From: Nitzschia sp. DOCU1
Taxonomy: Eukaryota > Bacillariophyta > Bacillariophyceae > Bacillariales > Bacillariaceae
Assembly: GCA_951394045.1 (NCBI GenBank)
Contig: OX596000.1
Coordinates: 930,001-994,000, forward strand
Length of the DNA: 64,000 nt
Direction: 5' to 3'
The number at the start of each line of letters is the position of its first letter. Within the stretch, counting starts at the first letter, position 1. The translations under genes and the position numbers were made by a program. The notes below the pieces were generated by a model. The model had not been told where the DNA came from. It was given only the letters and a program-made list of their open reading frames with translations, and searched no databases. Of the stretch, positions 23,221-34,346 are shown piece by piece.

Positions 23221-24144
23221 ATGAGTCCTCCCCTACGACAATTTATTTTAGAGCTGCTCGACACGCAAAGCAATGGCGGTGCGTGGTCTGTTGAAATCGT
23301 TGTGGACAATGCTCGCCCGAATCGGCCAACGTTGGTAACGACGAATTCCAGCAATCATCCTCACTCATCCAACCGGTGGGAAACAGACGAACCTTCAGCA
23401 CAGCAAGGTCCACAAGGAGCCTCTAGCACCGTGGCCGCATTGCTCCAACGGCGTTCTCCAATGCAAGCACACAAGAATACGAGTCCGGCCTACCCGGTGA
23501 GGAAACTTTCGCCGCGAGTCCATCCCGATGGCGACGTTGCGAAACCCGCCGCCTCTTCAAGCCTCAGGATGGAAGGGAAAGCCTTGTTGAAGCACTTTGA
23601 CCGACTCGCGGCAATAAGCCGCCCTCCGCTTTCTCCAAAGAAGAACGGTGGCAGACTTTCAAAAGCTGGTAACCAAGGGCTTGAACCACCCCTCCGCGTT
23701 CTCCCAAACGTGGCCACTCCCCCAGTTTCCAAGGCTTCCGTGCCGAGTCTACCAATCTGGACGGAGGACGAACCGGAATCGTCCTTGCTGGAAAAGATCA
23801 CGAGCGGTCCGACCAGAGGGCTTTCTCAAACACTTCTTGGCATTGACTTCAATGAACAAGCTCAAGCTCCAATGATTCCTCCAATTCGACGCCCTTCAAC
23901 CCAGTCGCAAGAAGACCCTGGTTCTGATGCAGCGGGGGCTCCGTCGCGGAATGTTGCCACCGGAACGCACCGAAGCATCAACAGTGCCTGGCTTCCACTT
24001 GATAAGAAAATCGAGAGAGACATCTTGGTACTTCCGTTCCCTCCGACTCCCGAGAAGGAACTGCACGATGACCTCTCATCGTCGGTTCGGGCTACGGGGG
24101 CATGCAGCCCGATGCTTCTTCAAAGACTGACGAAACGCCGCTAA
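23221..24144 (+). CDS. Hypothetical protein, Pro/Ser-rich
   Basis: A 307-residue open frame from the ATG at 23221; in-frame TTG codons upstream are not taken as starts. The N-terminus (MSPPLRQFILELLD) could form a short helix. The rest is rich in Pro, Ser and Arg with SP motifs (RRSPMQ, PLSPKK, PFPPTP) and looks disordered, as in phosphoproteins. No known domain was recognised. Its length, codon character and absence of a credible opposite-strand gene favour a real gene. Confidence 0.55.
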   Translation: MSPPLRQFILELLDTQSNGGAWSVEIVVDNARPNRPTLVTTNSSNHPHSSNRWETDEPSAQQGPQGASSTVAALLQRRSPMQAHKNTSPAYPVRKLSPRVHPDGDVAKPAASSSLRMEGKALLKHFDRLAAISRPPLSPKKNGGRLSKAGNQGLEPPLRVLPNVATPPVSKASVPSLPIWTEDEPESSLLEKITSGPTRGLSQTLLGIDFNEQAQAPMIPPIRRPSTQSQEDPGSDAAGAPSRNVATGTHRSINSAWLPLDKKIERDILVLPFPPTPEKELHDDLSSSVRATGACSPMLLQRLTKRR

Positions 24145-24478
24145 TAGAAGACCACGGGACTGGAAACTATTATTGAGTAATCTTGAATATTGTATAGAGA
24201 ATGATGTTGCACAGAGCATTCCATACAGGCATACTCCTGGTTCGGGAGCAGACTGCCAGCCATGCCGCCGTGTTTTTTGATACACTCTGGCGGCGCACCT
24301 TTTGGGCGACCAAAATCAGAGGTGTCAACCAGCCGTTTGCCAAGGTCCACGATATCGCGAAGAAGGAAAAGTCGATCCCCTCTCGGAGCTTAGAATTTAT
24401 TGGGAAGGATTCTTTAGATGAAGTCTTGAATGCGAGGGACTCTGCATCACTGGACTGACTTCAGCTGTCGACGTCGCA
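24145..24478. other. Intergenic between convergent genes
   Basis: The 334-bp gap between two genes that converge. A frame of 85 codons (24201-24458) begins with ATG but shows no motif and lies where two 3' UTRs are expected, so it is not called as a gene. Confidence 0.45.
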
Positions 24479-25270
24479 CTATTTCGCGCTTGCTCCTTCT
24501 TTGGCAGTATACAGGGCCGTGCGAGTTTGGAATACTTTGCAAGTGGCTGTTTTAAGGAGGTCAATCACAGCTTTGTTCGTTACGTCCAAGTCGTTCGATT
24601 CTTGCTGCGCTGCCCGTAGCTCATGCTCTGTCGTCTGTTGTTCAAGCTCGCACTCAGCTAGAGCTCGCCGATTCTCCGATACTCTTTCATTTGCCTCTTC
24701 GAACATGTTCTCTTGCTTGGACACAAAGTGTCTCCAGTGTGAAATGTCCATATTAATCTGGGCTTCCCCCTTCTTCTTCTCCAACTCTTCCTTGGTGAAG
24801 GGATTTTTTGCAGTCGTCGCAGAAAGCTCCATTGGTGCATGATCCCCACCCTCTTTTCTCTGATGCAGTTCGAGGCGTTCTTTTAGAATCTGGAGCTCCC
24901 TCTGAAGTCGATTCTTCTTTTCTGCCAGTGAGTTCGAAGTGTAGTTGCCTCCCACATCTCGCTCAAGCTCTGCTCTTCCAAGATCCGCTGCCAAAGTTTC
25001 GGTTGGGAAGAAAACTTTGTCTCGCGGGCCGGACGTTGATATATTTTCGATGGCCAGGTTGGAGGAGAGCGCAGATATTGGCGATGCGCCCCCATGCACT
25101 GGACTCAAACGCTGCATCGCCCGATCTCGCTTCTGCATCGCGCCTTGAAGTTTTGCCCGTGCCAGTTGCAGTTTTTCTCGCACATCTTCAGTGGTGGATT
25201 GTGGTCGTTTGCGCTTACGACCTGCTGCAGCGGCGCTGTTGGGGGGATCGATAGTATTTGGTGGTGCCAT
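24479..25270 (-). CDS. Hypothetical coiled-coil protein, likely nuclear
   Basis: A 263-residue protein starting at the ATG at 25270. A basic stretch GRKRKRP near residue 17 is a good nuclear localisation signal. Residues 28-55 and 115-250 are predicted coiled coil, rich in Glu, Gln, Lys and Arg with leucines at heptad spacing (LQRELQILKERLELHQRK; AECELEQQTTEHELRAA). The middle part is Ser/Pro-rich. I do not recognise a family. It stands head-to-head with beta-adaptin. Confidence 0.6.
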   Translation of the reverse strand: MAPPNTIDPPNSAAAAGRKRKRPQSTTEDVREKLQLARAKLQGAMQKRDRAMQRLSPVHGGASPISALSSNLAIENISTSGPRDKVFFPTETLAADLGRAELERDVGGNYTSNSLAEKKNRLQRELQILKERLELHQRKEGGDHAPMELSATTAKNPFTKEELEKKKGEAQINMDISHWRHFVSKQENMFEEANERVSENRRALAECELEQQTTEHELRAAQQESNDLDVTNKAVIDLLKTATCKVFQTRTALYTAKEGASAK

Positions 25271-25844
25271 TTACAGACAGCGATCAAGCTCTTCCGGTCC
25301 AGGGACAATCAAATGGACGCCGTAAGGAATGACAGGGAGCAGCAGATTTCACCTTGCAGATCGTTTGTCGGTAGATTTTTCATCGTGACCTCTCACTTAT
25401 TTCTGTCCAGGCCTAAGTTAGTCCATTCACGCGTGCGTGCGAGCGCGCTCGCTCGCCCCACCGCCCGCCCGTTGGATCGTCAGTTGCGCGAGCGACCCCC
25501 AACAATGCCAGAATGCCCGCCAACCCGTCGCTCTCTCTCTACGGCTTTCGACGGTGTTGCCCCCCTCACCATGGTATTGTTTAATACACTGTATTGTACC
25601 CACAGCTCTGTGTTTGTAGCAAAACAAAACAGAGATTCATTGCCGCTACCGTTCCCTGCTTATTTTATTGTAAGTGATTCGAAGTATTGCTAGAAGTGAC
25701 TGACTGCGAGCGCAGACGATTGTCGCGGTTACAGCCACCCTGCGCCGATCGTTGGATGTGCTCATGGCCTTTGGCCGCCACAATTTCAATGTCACCCAAC
25801 GCTAACACGCGCACTTCAGAAACACATAGGTGACCTCGGACATC
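25271..25844. promoter_or_regulatory. Head-to-head promoter region
   Basis: 574 bp between the divergent coiled-coil gene and beta-adaptin. It includes a GC-rich alternating patch of GCGTGCGAGCG and GCTCGCTCG type near 25430-25460. No TATA box was identified. The beta-adaptin start is set by the ATG at 25845; the open frame extends upstream only to a GTG. Confidence 0.45.
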
Positions 25845-28568
25845 ATGGCGAAGGGAAAGGAAGGCAACGCAAATGACAGCCGCTTTTTCACCACCCAGAA
25901 GAAGGGTGAAATGCACGAACTGCGCATGGAGCTCCACGCGACTGAAAAGCAAGTCAAGGTCGACGCCGTCAAGAAAGTGATTGCAAGCATGACCGTGGGG
26001 AAAGACGTGTCGATGCTGTTCACGGACGTGTTGAATTGCGTACAAACCGGCAACATCGAACTAAAGAAGCTCGTGTATCTGTACCTCATCAACTATGCCA
26101 AGACTCAGCCAGAGTTGACCCTTCTTGCCGTCAACACATTCGTCAAAGACTCAAACGATGCAAACCCGTTGATTCGAGCGCTGGCTGTACGTACAATGGG
26201 CTGCATTCGCGTTGATAGGATCACGGAGTATCTTTGCGAGCCCCTCAGCCGAGCGCTGCGCGATGAGGACCCTTACGTGCGCAAAACGGCGGCTGTTTGC
26301 GTCGCCAAGCTATACGATATCGCACCAGATCTTGTCGCGGAACGAGGCTTTCTGGAAACCCTTCACGATTTGATAAGTGACTCGAATCCTTCAGTGGTGG
26401 CTAATGCTGTCGCTGCGTTGTCGGAAATCGCTGAAGCCTCGGGCAAGGACGTCATGAAGATCTCGGCTGCCGTCCTTCAAAAGCTTCTGGCTGCGCTCAA
26501 TGAATGTACCGAATGGGGACAAGTCTTTATTCTGGACTCGCTGGCCAAATATACCCCTGCTGATGGACGTGAAGCCGAAGGAATCATCGAGCGGGTCACC
26601 CCGCGTTTGCAGCACGCCAATTCAGCCGTCGTGATGTCTGCCGTCAAAGTCATCCTCAGCTACATGGAGCTCATGGGATCGTCTAACAGCGATGCTATCC
26701 GCGCCTTGACTCGGAAGTTGGCGCCTCCTCTCGTTACCCTGCTCAATAGCGAGCCTGAAATCCAATACGTAGCATTGAGAAATATCAACCTCATTGTTCA
26801 GAAGAGGCCTCATATCTTGGAGAACGAGATCAAAGTCTTCTTCTGCAAATATAACGACCCTATTTATGTCAAGATGGAAAAGCTTGAGATCATTATCAAG
26901 CTGGTTTCGGAGAAAAATATCGATCAAGTTCTTCTTGAACTGAAGGAATATGCCACCGAAGTTGATGTTGACTTTGTGCGAAAGTCGGTTTCTGCCATTG
27001 GTCGATGTGCCGTAAAACTCGAGCGTGCCGCCGAGCGCTGCATTGGAGTCCTTCTTGAATTGATCCAGACGAAGGTAAACTATGTCGTCCAAGAATCTGT
27101 TATCGTGATCAAGGATATTTTCCGGCGATATCCGAACCGCTATGAATCAATTATTGCCACCCTGTGCGACAACCTCGATACTCTGGATGAACCTTTGGCC
27201 AAGGCCTCGATGATTTGGATTATTGGTGAATATGCCGAACGCATTGACAACGCAGATGAGCTATTGGATACATTCCTCGAAACTTTTGAAGAAGAAGATC
27301 CTGCAGTACAGTTGCAGCTTTTGACCGCCACAGTTAAGTGTTTCCTAAAGAACCCAGACGACACGCAGGACATGGTGCAACGAGTTCTTGATTTGGCCAC
27401 AGAGGAATCTGACAATCCCGATTTGCGAGACCGCGGGTTTATATACTGGCGACTTCTCAGTACAGATCCAGAGGCGGCGAAGATGGTTGTCCTTGGTGAC
27501 AAGCCTGTGATCGAAGATGACACGTTTAGATTGGATCCTACTCTGCTGAATATTCTGATTGGACAAATTGCTACCTTGTCGAGCGTCTATCATAAGCCGC
27601 CCGAGGCCTTTGTTGTTCGCCGGGGCGCCGGAATTACTGGAGGCCTGGACGACGATGATGAAGACGAGGACGAAGATTACGAGGGTGAAAACGATGTTGG
27701 TGACGGGGATCTACTCGATATTGGTGGCATGGGCATTAGTGACGGTGGTGGGGTACGTTGGTTCTGGAGGACGTGTAGACTCAACTCGGCTGTTCGACAC
27801 TCACATTTGATTCATTTCTAGTATGAACCCAAGGCTCCCATGAACAAGGTTGTTGGTCCCGAAAAGTCGAATGGTATTGAAGTTTTCGCTGGCTTCCGCC
27901 AACTTAATGGCACAATCCGCTTGGAAATGGAGATGAACAATATAGGATCTCCTGCCGATATTCAAGCTCTTGCCATACAGCTGAACAAAAATTCATTTGG
28001 TCTCAGCCCTGCCAGTCAACAAATCGTTTGCAACCCGCCGATCAAACCCGGCAGTAGTGGCAAGAGCACGGTTGAGTTGGTGGTCACCCCGTCAATGCTG
28101 GCACCTTTGCCCAGTGGACAGCCAGCATCCCCACAGGTGCAGGTCGCCATCAAGAATATGCAAACCGGCTCTGTCTTCTATTTTGCTGTGAATTTTAATT
28201 TGGAGGCTCTGTTTTCTGCGGACGGTACAATGGAGAGGTCTGTGTTCATCGAATCGTGGAAGAGCATTGATGATCGCAACGAATTGTATGGTACCGTCAG
28301 TGATCTACCCCCCTCAAGCGTGGACATTGATTCTGTCATCAACAAATTCAAAGCAAACAATGTGTTCTTTATCGCACGGCGCCCAGTTCCCAATGCCGAG
28401 GGACAGGAAGTTGTTTATTTTTCGATGAGGACTGTGACCAACATGGAATTTTTGGCTGAGCTAACATTCAAACAGGGCGTCAATGCGTGCAAGATTTGTT
28501 TGAAGACCGAGAATTCAGCCTACGGAACCCTTGCGAAGCAGGCTCTTGAGTCTTTGTTGCGAAACTAG
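25845..28568 (+). CDS. AP-1/AP-2 complex subunit beta (beta-adaptin)
   Basis: Exons 25845-27752 and 27822-28568 with a 69-nt GT-AG intron; 884 residues. The trunk (about 1-570) shows the adaptin helical repeats, for example [31 protein letters not shown] and [18 protein letters not shown], closely matching beta1/beta2 adaptins. An acidic hinge of Asp and Glu at about 600-625 is followed by a Gly-rich linker ending near DLLDIGGMG. The ear (about 645-884) has the beta-appendage C-terminal subdomain ([11 protein letters not shown]). The protein is the large subunit of a clathrin adaptor that sorts cargo at the trans-Golgi network, endosome or plasma membrane. Many protists use one beta for both AP-1 and AP-2; which applies cannot be read here. 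Confidence 0.95.
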
Positions 28569-28894
28569 GCCGACGCGACGATGGCATGTAGCACGAACAT
28601 TGGAAATGATAACAGTGGTTAGATAGCCATTTTTTCAAGTGCTGCAATGTGATGCACTCTTAGAGACTAGAAACTGCGCGTAGGGTCCTCGCATCGTCTG
28701 ATATTCGACTTCAGTGAAGGAGAGGGCGAAAGTACCAGCTTCTTCTGACGGCGGAAAATTTTATCAAAGCGGGGAAGTAGACCTTCACCACTCGTTTCTG
28801 AGACAGTGAAAGAGCATGTGCTAACAGCCCCCGCAAACCCGCCGGTGACATGGACCCACTTTGCCTCGTTGACACACATGGTTTCTATTCGTGC
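28569..28894. other. Intergenic between convergent genes
   Basis: 326 bp separating the 3' ends of beta-adaptin (plus) and a small membrane protein (minus). Nothing beyond expected 3' UTR sequence was seen. Confidence 0.5.
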
Positions 28895-29350
28895 TCAAGT
28901 CAGCTCATCTTCGAGCTGCGCCTTTACTTCCTCTTGGTATTCCCGTTCGATTGCCTCTGCGTCAGCCTTGTATTTCTTCAGCTCTTCTATGTGTCTATCC
29001 ATCGCATCCTCCAATCGTTTCTCGTGCACATTGTTTCCTAGAGAAGAGTGTGCGGCATCACTTTCGCTTGAACGCTGAATTTTGCTGCGACGTAGTGATT
29101 GCAACCCGGAGTCTTCCGCCGCTAGCGTTGCTGCTTCCAGAGTAGTCGCGAAGACGAAGTACCACAATGTCCAGATTCCCACGACGAAGACCAAAACGAT
29201 GAGGTAGGCCCTCCTTAGCTCGTCTTGCTGAGTTCGATGTTTCTCATATTTGCTTTCTTCAATCCGCGCCAAGCGAGCATGGTGGAAACGACCCTTCGAT
29301 GAACTCGACGATCGCAAGGACGAGACCGAGCTGCTTGAAGAAATGGTCAT
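28895..29350 (-). CDS. Hypothetical single-helix membrane protein
   Basis: A 151-residue protein from the ATG at 29350. The N-terminus is a Ser-rich tract, then a charged segment, and a transmembrane helix at about residues 50-70 (YLIVLVFVVGIWTLWYFVF). The C-terminal third (about 110-150) is a charged coiled coil rich in Glu, Lys and Ala. No family was recognised. It is head-to-head with the SMG7-like gene. Confidence 0.6.
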   Translation of the reverse strand: MTISSSSSVSSLRSSSSSKGRFHHARLARIEESKYEKHRTQQDELRRAYLIVLVFVVGIWTLWYFVFATTLEAATLAAEDSGLQSLRRSKIQRSSESDAAHSSLGNNVHEKRLEDAMDRHIEELKKYKADAEAIEREYQEEVKAQLEDELT

Positions 29351-29720
29351 CTCACGGTGTCAATGGCAGTAATGACATGGATCCGCACTGAGCAAGATCT
29401 ACCCGGTTGCAAACAAGAAAGACTCGACTCGACCTCTTTTACACTATTGAATAATACCTTCGTGGTCTATTTTGTTCAGCAATCCGTTAACATGCATTGA
29501 CTACCGTACCGTAGGCTCAACCTGTCGGGACGCCCGGCGCGCGTGCGTCGTCGCTGTCTGTTCTGCACTCGTTCGTCTGCAAAGCAAAAAGCTCCACAAC
29601 TTCCAGTTCCATCATTGCTATCATCAGTGGTGCCGGGACAATACTCAAACTCCTACACATACACAGTCACGGTTTGCATGGGGATCTACAAGCGCATCTC
29701 CGCTAATCCAAACGAACAGC
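29351..29720. promoter_or_regulatory. Head-to-head promoter region
   Basis: 370 bp between the divergent membrane-protein and SMG7-like genes. The SMG7-like frame stays open back to 29472, but that stretch starts with TTG and is rich in Cys, His and Thr without homology, so it is taken as 5' UTR. Confidence 0.45.
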
Positions 29721-32060
29721 ATGGATTCTCAACCCCGAAGAAAGGGCGCGTCCATCGTTGACACAAAGGCCTCGCGAGTTCAGAAGTTGGTGGCCAGGTC
29801 AGAAACCTTAGACCAGCAACTGTCAGATGTTGGAAAATCGAATGAAGAGCAGGCCGCCACGTTGCGCGCACACCTCTGTGAGGTGCTCAGTGACATAATT
29901 ATTTCAAACCCCGGCCTAGCAAGTGAAAGGGATTGCATGGGAAAGCTCTGGAGGAGTTGTTTTTATGGCCCTATCGCAGTCTGGAGGAAGAAGATAGCGA
30001 GGGAGAAACGGAAAGGATCGGCAAAACTGCTTGAACAGAACTTTAAGAAATTTCTTGGTGAGGCTCTGACGCTTTATGAATATCTGGTGATACAGTATCA
30101 GTCGAAGTTAGTGCCGAGCCAGTCGCAGGGAAATTCCCAGGGTACCTCGCAGGGTTCAGCCGGGGACGACTCGGTTTCGAGTTCTACCGAGGGCGTCGTT
30201 CCGGGACTCTGCCAACTCTTCATTTATATGGGTGACTTGCACCGCTACGCTGAGTCTTTTAACAAGGCCGAGACATACTACTTGAATGCGTCCAAGCTGG
30301 CGCCTGGTATGGGCAATCCATACAATCAGCTCGCTGTGGTGTCACAGCTGAAGGATCCAAATCAGTCATGCATATCTCTATACTGGTATTGCAGGTCGTT
30401 ATTTGCGACGCATGGCTCATTTCCGACATCTACGAGCAACCTAGAGCGACTGTTCGATCAAAATCGAACCTATTTGAGAGAACACTCCCGTGAATTCCAC
30501 CCTCCAGTATTTGAGATCGGGAAGAAAAAGATCGCGACAGACTTGCAACGTGCACAGAAGGCCGGGGCAACGAAGGCCTGTCTGGCTCATTTCGTTGACC
30601 TACATTTCGAGTTCTTCAAGAATTCCACCCTTAACACTTCGGAGGAGAGGAACTTGCAAGAAAAGATGGCCGGAGTCATGAAATCATTCGAATCCCTACT
30701 AAATGTATCTGCATTTGGTGATTCACTGCTGCTAAAAATTGTGATAATTTGTACCTCCAGCGTGGACAGAAACAAGAGAGACGAAATATCACCATTATCG
30801 CACATCCCTTTGCGCTTTGCTCTGGATTTGGCAGAAGTTTTAGCAGAGAAAGTGAGCGTCGGCATCGCCAAAATCCGCGAAAAGTCTGGCAAACAGGCAA
30901 CGTCGATTCGATACTTGCTACCTCTTCATGTGCTTTTGACCTATCTCAGCCGGGAAAACATTAAACACTGCGAGCCTCTTCTCCTTACGTTTTGGGAGAA
31001 ATTGGCGGGTCTAGCCACGACGATGCATAAAATGTATCGGGCGGGAAGCCCATCTTGCCAAGTTGATAGCTGCGAAATGAAGGAATTCCAGATTCTCAAA
31101 GGATACAAGCCATACTCCTTCCTCGACCCATCCTATTTAGACCAAGAACCGTATGTTGCCGCAGTGGATGCAGTGGACGTGCTTGACCTTCTACCAACGC
31201 AATCTCAGGCATCTTCGAAGCAGGCACTTCGTGATGACATTTTGACTAGGGTATCTTGTTTCCTTGGCGTTTGCGACTTTTGCGCCGAGAGGCGAGATAT
31301 TCCAATCCTATTTCGCAACGACGGGTATGTTTACGAGAAATTGGATGAGAGTGCGGCTTCCCAGGCGACCTTCGTTGCGGACACGATATTTGAAAAGAGC
31401 GCGAATTCGTTTATCCACGATGCACCGATTCTCCAGACTGATGAAGACGGTGATGATGCAGGGGACGTTATTGTCAACATGGGAGGTGCAGACGCCTTGA
31501 TCTCAAATCGCCATCAACGTCATGATTTGAATAGTTTTGAGCATGCGCCATCCCCTGAATGTAATTTGCCAGCACAGCCCCATGTGGAAAGCTCTGAATC
31601 CACGTTAATACAGGCACCACAAATCGCAATGAAGCCACCGCCAGGCTTTGAAGGAACCAACGCGGCCACAGCCCGTCCCACGCCTTATCCGTTGCCTTCC
31701 TATAGTGAAAATAGCATGCCACCTGCTGGTCTGTTCACTATGTCTGCCGAGGCAGTTGAAAGAACAAATGAACAAGCATACGACTCTATCTTCCCGACTT
31801 CGAAACAATTCAATTTTCTACCTATGCAGGGCGAAGTCTTTTCCAACTCGGGTCAACCGGTTGACTTGTTTGGTTCGTTGAGTTACACACAGAATCCTTT
31901 TGCTTCCGCAACAGACGTCGCGTTCGCGAACGCTTCCCTGCTAGCTGGACCACGCCCAGTCTTGCCTGTTGAAGAAGGCTTACTTAGTACGGACTTGCTC
32001 GAAAGTCTGTGGATGGATGATGCCGCCGTTGTCAAAACAAGAAACCCTTTCGCGCAGTAG
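29721..32060 (+). CDS. SMG7/EST1-like TPR protein (mRNA decay or telomere)
   Basis: 779 residues from the ATG at 29721, no intron. An N-terminal 14-3-3-like TPR region is clear: LWRSCFYGPIAVWRKKI, then LCQLFIYMGDLHRYAESF, AETYYLNASKLAPGMGNPYNQLAVVSQ and YWYCRSLFATHGSFPTSTSNLE, which is the core signature of the EST1/SMG5-7 family. The EST1 C-terminal helical domain spans about residues 250-530. The tail is disordered, contains PPPGFEG as in plant SMG7, and ends with NPFAQ. No PIN nuclease domain is present, so it resembles SMG7 and not SMG6. The family binds phosphorylated UPF1 in nonsense-mediated decay; a telomerase role is possible but less likely. Confidence 0.85.
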   Translation: MDSQPRRKGASIVDTKASRVQKLVARSETLDQQLSDVGKSNEEQAATLRAHLCEVLSDIIISNPGLASERDCMGKLWRSCFYGPIAVWRKKIAREKRKGSAKLLEQNFKKFLGEALTLYEYLVIQYQSKLVPSQSQGNSQGTSQGSAGDDSVSSSTEGVVPGLCQLFIYMGDLHRYAESFNKAETYYLNASKLAPGMGNPYNQLAVVSQLKDPNQSCISLYWYCRSLFATHGSFPTSTSNLERLFDQNRTYLREHSREFHPPVFEIGKKKIATDLQRAQKAGATKACLAHFVDLHFEFFKNSTLNTSEERNLQEKMAGVMKSFESLLNVSAFGDSLLLKIVIICTSSVDRNKRDEISPLSHIPLRFALDLAEVLAEKVSVGIAKIREKSGKQATSIRYLLPLHVLLTYLSRENIKHCEPLLLTFWEKLAGLATTMHKMYRAGSPSCQVDSCEMKEFQILKGYKPYSFLDPSYLDQEPYVAAVDAVDVLDLLPTQSQASSKQALRDDILTRVSCFLGVCDFCAERRDIPILFRNDGYVYEKLDESAASQATFVADTIFEKSANSFIHDAPILQTDEDGDDAGDVIVNMGGADALISNRHQRHDLNSFEHAPSPECNLPAQPHVESSESTLIQAPQIAMKPPPGFEGTNAATARPTPYPLPSYSENSMPPAGLFTMSAEAVERTNEQAYDSIFPTSKQFNFLPMQGEVFSNSGQPVDLFGSLSYTQNPFASATDVAFANASLLAGPRPVLPVEEGLLSTDLLESLWMDDAAVVKTRNPFAQ

Positions 32061-33687
32061 AAACACCCTCTTGCGACCACAGCATTCTCCCGCAATTCTT
32101 TACCCGCAACAGACATGTGACTAATCATCCTGCTTTGCGACGCGGATCCGTCCATTTGCTCATGTCATATCTAGCTACCATGTACATTATGCTTTTGATA
32201 AACTCGCGCCATGAACAGTTGTACATATTTTCAAGCAGTAGCCTACGTACTTTCACAAGAAATTGTCGTTTTCCCTGTTCATTTTTGGCTTTATCGAAAC
32301 CAACCAACCTCAAATTACCACTGTGAGTCGGAAAAGATTTCGAACCAAATTTTTACTACGCGTAATGCGCTCGACACGACCGAAAAATTAGGATCGACTT
32401 CTCTCACCGACAAGCTATTTCTACTATTGATGAAAATGTCAAACTCAGTCAGAATGGAAGATCTTAGCTTTCAACAAAATTTCTCCAACTTGGGGCTTGA
32501 GCGGAAATTCGTTATTGATGGACAGAGACATAGTCTTCATCCTCGCCGATCGACCGAAATATGTTGAGAATTTTTGAGTTCTCCAATTTTTTGACCTTTC
32601 GAATGACCAGTCAGGACACCATTTCGGAAATCTTGCTATCCATTCTTTCACACACAAGTTTGCAAAATCCCATAGGAACAAGTTTGTCTTGTTGGCATTC
32701 TGCAGTTTTATAAGAGCACACCAGGTCACAGTTGCTACAAATTACGTTAAGTTCATACTCCCCATACTATGATTTGGAGCGATCGCCGCCACAGAAATTT
32801 TCTTACTAAATTTCCCGCTGGTGATATCTTGGTCAAACAGTTTTTCACTAGCTAGATTTTCTTGCAGTCGTTAAAAGTCTGCCATTTGAAGTGCCTCTGC
32901 TTCCAATTCATCAGAATTAGGACCGAAGAATTTCAATTTATCAAAATCTGATCTGCACCGCTTTCCAAATCAAAGATTGAAGCATATCATCAGCACCGAG
33001 CTACAGAAAATTTCCCCTTTTTGAAATTGCCTCGGCTTCCAAGTCAATAAGCATTGCGATTGATTTTAATTCATCAAAGCCCTATCATTATTACGTACAA
33101 CAAGAGAAAATTCCTAACATTTCGCTCGCGGTTATGAGATCGAGCTTTGATCTTGGCAGATTTTTTTCTTCACTGCTGCTAAGCTTTTAGGTGAAAAAGT
33201 CGGAATCTGGCTGTCTAGGTAGCTCTCTATCGTTCCGGCGATTTGGCGAGCTTGTTCCTTCCAATCGTCCAGGGAGCTGCTGAATGGACATAGCTTTAAT
33301 TGAATTAATCAACAGTTTAGCTTATGAATATGGGAGGCGTCTTTAAATACGATAAAATCGACATAAGTCGCTAGCTGTGTTTTGCTCAAATCAATTCTAT
33401 GGGTTGATCAATGTCCATATAATTTCATGGCCAGTCTTTCGCTGCCTTTCTAACTGTGTCCACTGGCCGTGTCCGATTTTCAGCATACAAGAGACAGTGT
33501 GTGAACACAAATTTTCTCATGCCCTGTGTTTTTCGCTTCTTTGCAGGCGGTTTTTTCATCGGACTTTGGTCACGAGTTCTGTTTGCGCAGATCCTCCATT
33601 GTGTCAAGATTCGACTGTCTTTCGGGCATTCGCAAGCGTTCTGATTTGCTGTATCTGATTTGTAATGGTTAAATTCCACACTGCTCA
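32061..33687. other. Gene-poor region, nothing recognised
   Basis: About 1.6 kb, clearly more A/T-rich than the genes on its left. Only short overlapping frames are present. A stretch near 33225-33290 resembles one near 34495-34560 (shared core CGTCCAG), so an old duplicated or mobile sequence may be present. Confidence 0.4.
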
Positions 33688-34092
33688 ATGATTCCAACAG
33701 CTGATGAGCACCCTTGTTTTTTCCCCGTCGCAAATGCACCTCATCTTGAATATCACATACATGCCAGATATCTAGCGGCGACATTATCAAGATTTTCGAT
33801 CATTGGCAATATCGCAGCACTTGCAACCACCACAAGAACCACAATTTGGCATTGGCGTTGCGATGTCTGCCAAGAAGCCAGGTTCAGTGATTTTGACGAA
33901 GCTGGTCGTCATGAAGCAAATTGTCAACAGCCACCACATCAACTAGCAGCATGCCTACTGTCCAAGAGCAACAACATTCGCCAGATCCCGAGCCTTCCTC
34001 TGCTGCTGCCGCCGTTGAGGAATCAACATCTCGAAATATTGTCGTCAAACAACAGCAAGAAGACGAAAAAGAAGAAGGCAAATTCCGCCTAG
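33688..34092 (+). pseudogene. Zinc-finger-like fragment
   Basis: A 134-codon frame from an ATG at 33688 contains WHWRCDVCQEARFSDFDEAG followed by RHEANC, that is C-x2-C-x12-H-x3-C, a single zinc-finger-like unit common in diatom proteins. Downstream the frame turns to low complexity, while another frame (33951-34346) carries a GIY-YIG-like domain. The two may have been one protein, now frameshifted, or may be joined by splicing; no clear intron was seen. Confidence 0.4.
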
Positions 34093-34346
34093 GTGGTATC
34101 TGCCGTAAGTCAATGGTGGAATATCAGTTGAGTTGCTTCATTAGCGACAAGTTCTATGTCGGCAATACCCAGCAGAAAATCAAGACTCGCTTCCAACAGC
34201 ACTGCACTAGCGTCCGGGTTCCCCTGCGAAGGAAAGCTCCCAGCAACAAGGCCTGTACATCACTCAAACACTTCGAGAGTCTACGCAAGTTGAGATTTGA
34301 TGGCAAGACAAGGCAATTAGTTGTATTGAAACGTTTTGTACTCTGA
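33951..34346 (+). pseudogene. GIY-YIG-like endonuclease domain remnant
   Basis: From the ATG at 33951, 131 codons: an acidic, Gln/Ser-rich N-terminus, then CRKSMVEYQLSCFISDKF followed by YVGNTQQKIKTRFQQH. The pattern tYxi.C....k.YvGnTqq..k.R..qH matches GIY-YIG-like domains, including those tied to Penelope-like retroelements. No reverse transcriptase lies nearby, and the domain ends soon after SLKHF. It is most likely a fragment of a retroelement or of a captured domain. Catalytic competence is doubtful. Confidence 0.5.

Noticed and set aside
25830..25844. Upstream start (GTG) for beta-adaptin and similar TTG/GTG starts for other genes
   Set aside because: Nuclear genes start with ATG. The first ATG fits homology or a signal peptide in each case (25845, 29721, 37795, 54355, 57548, 57082, 37350, 23221).
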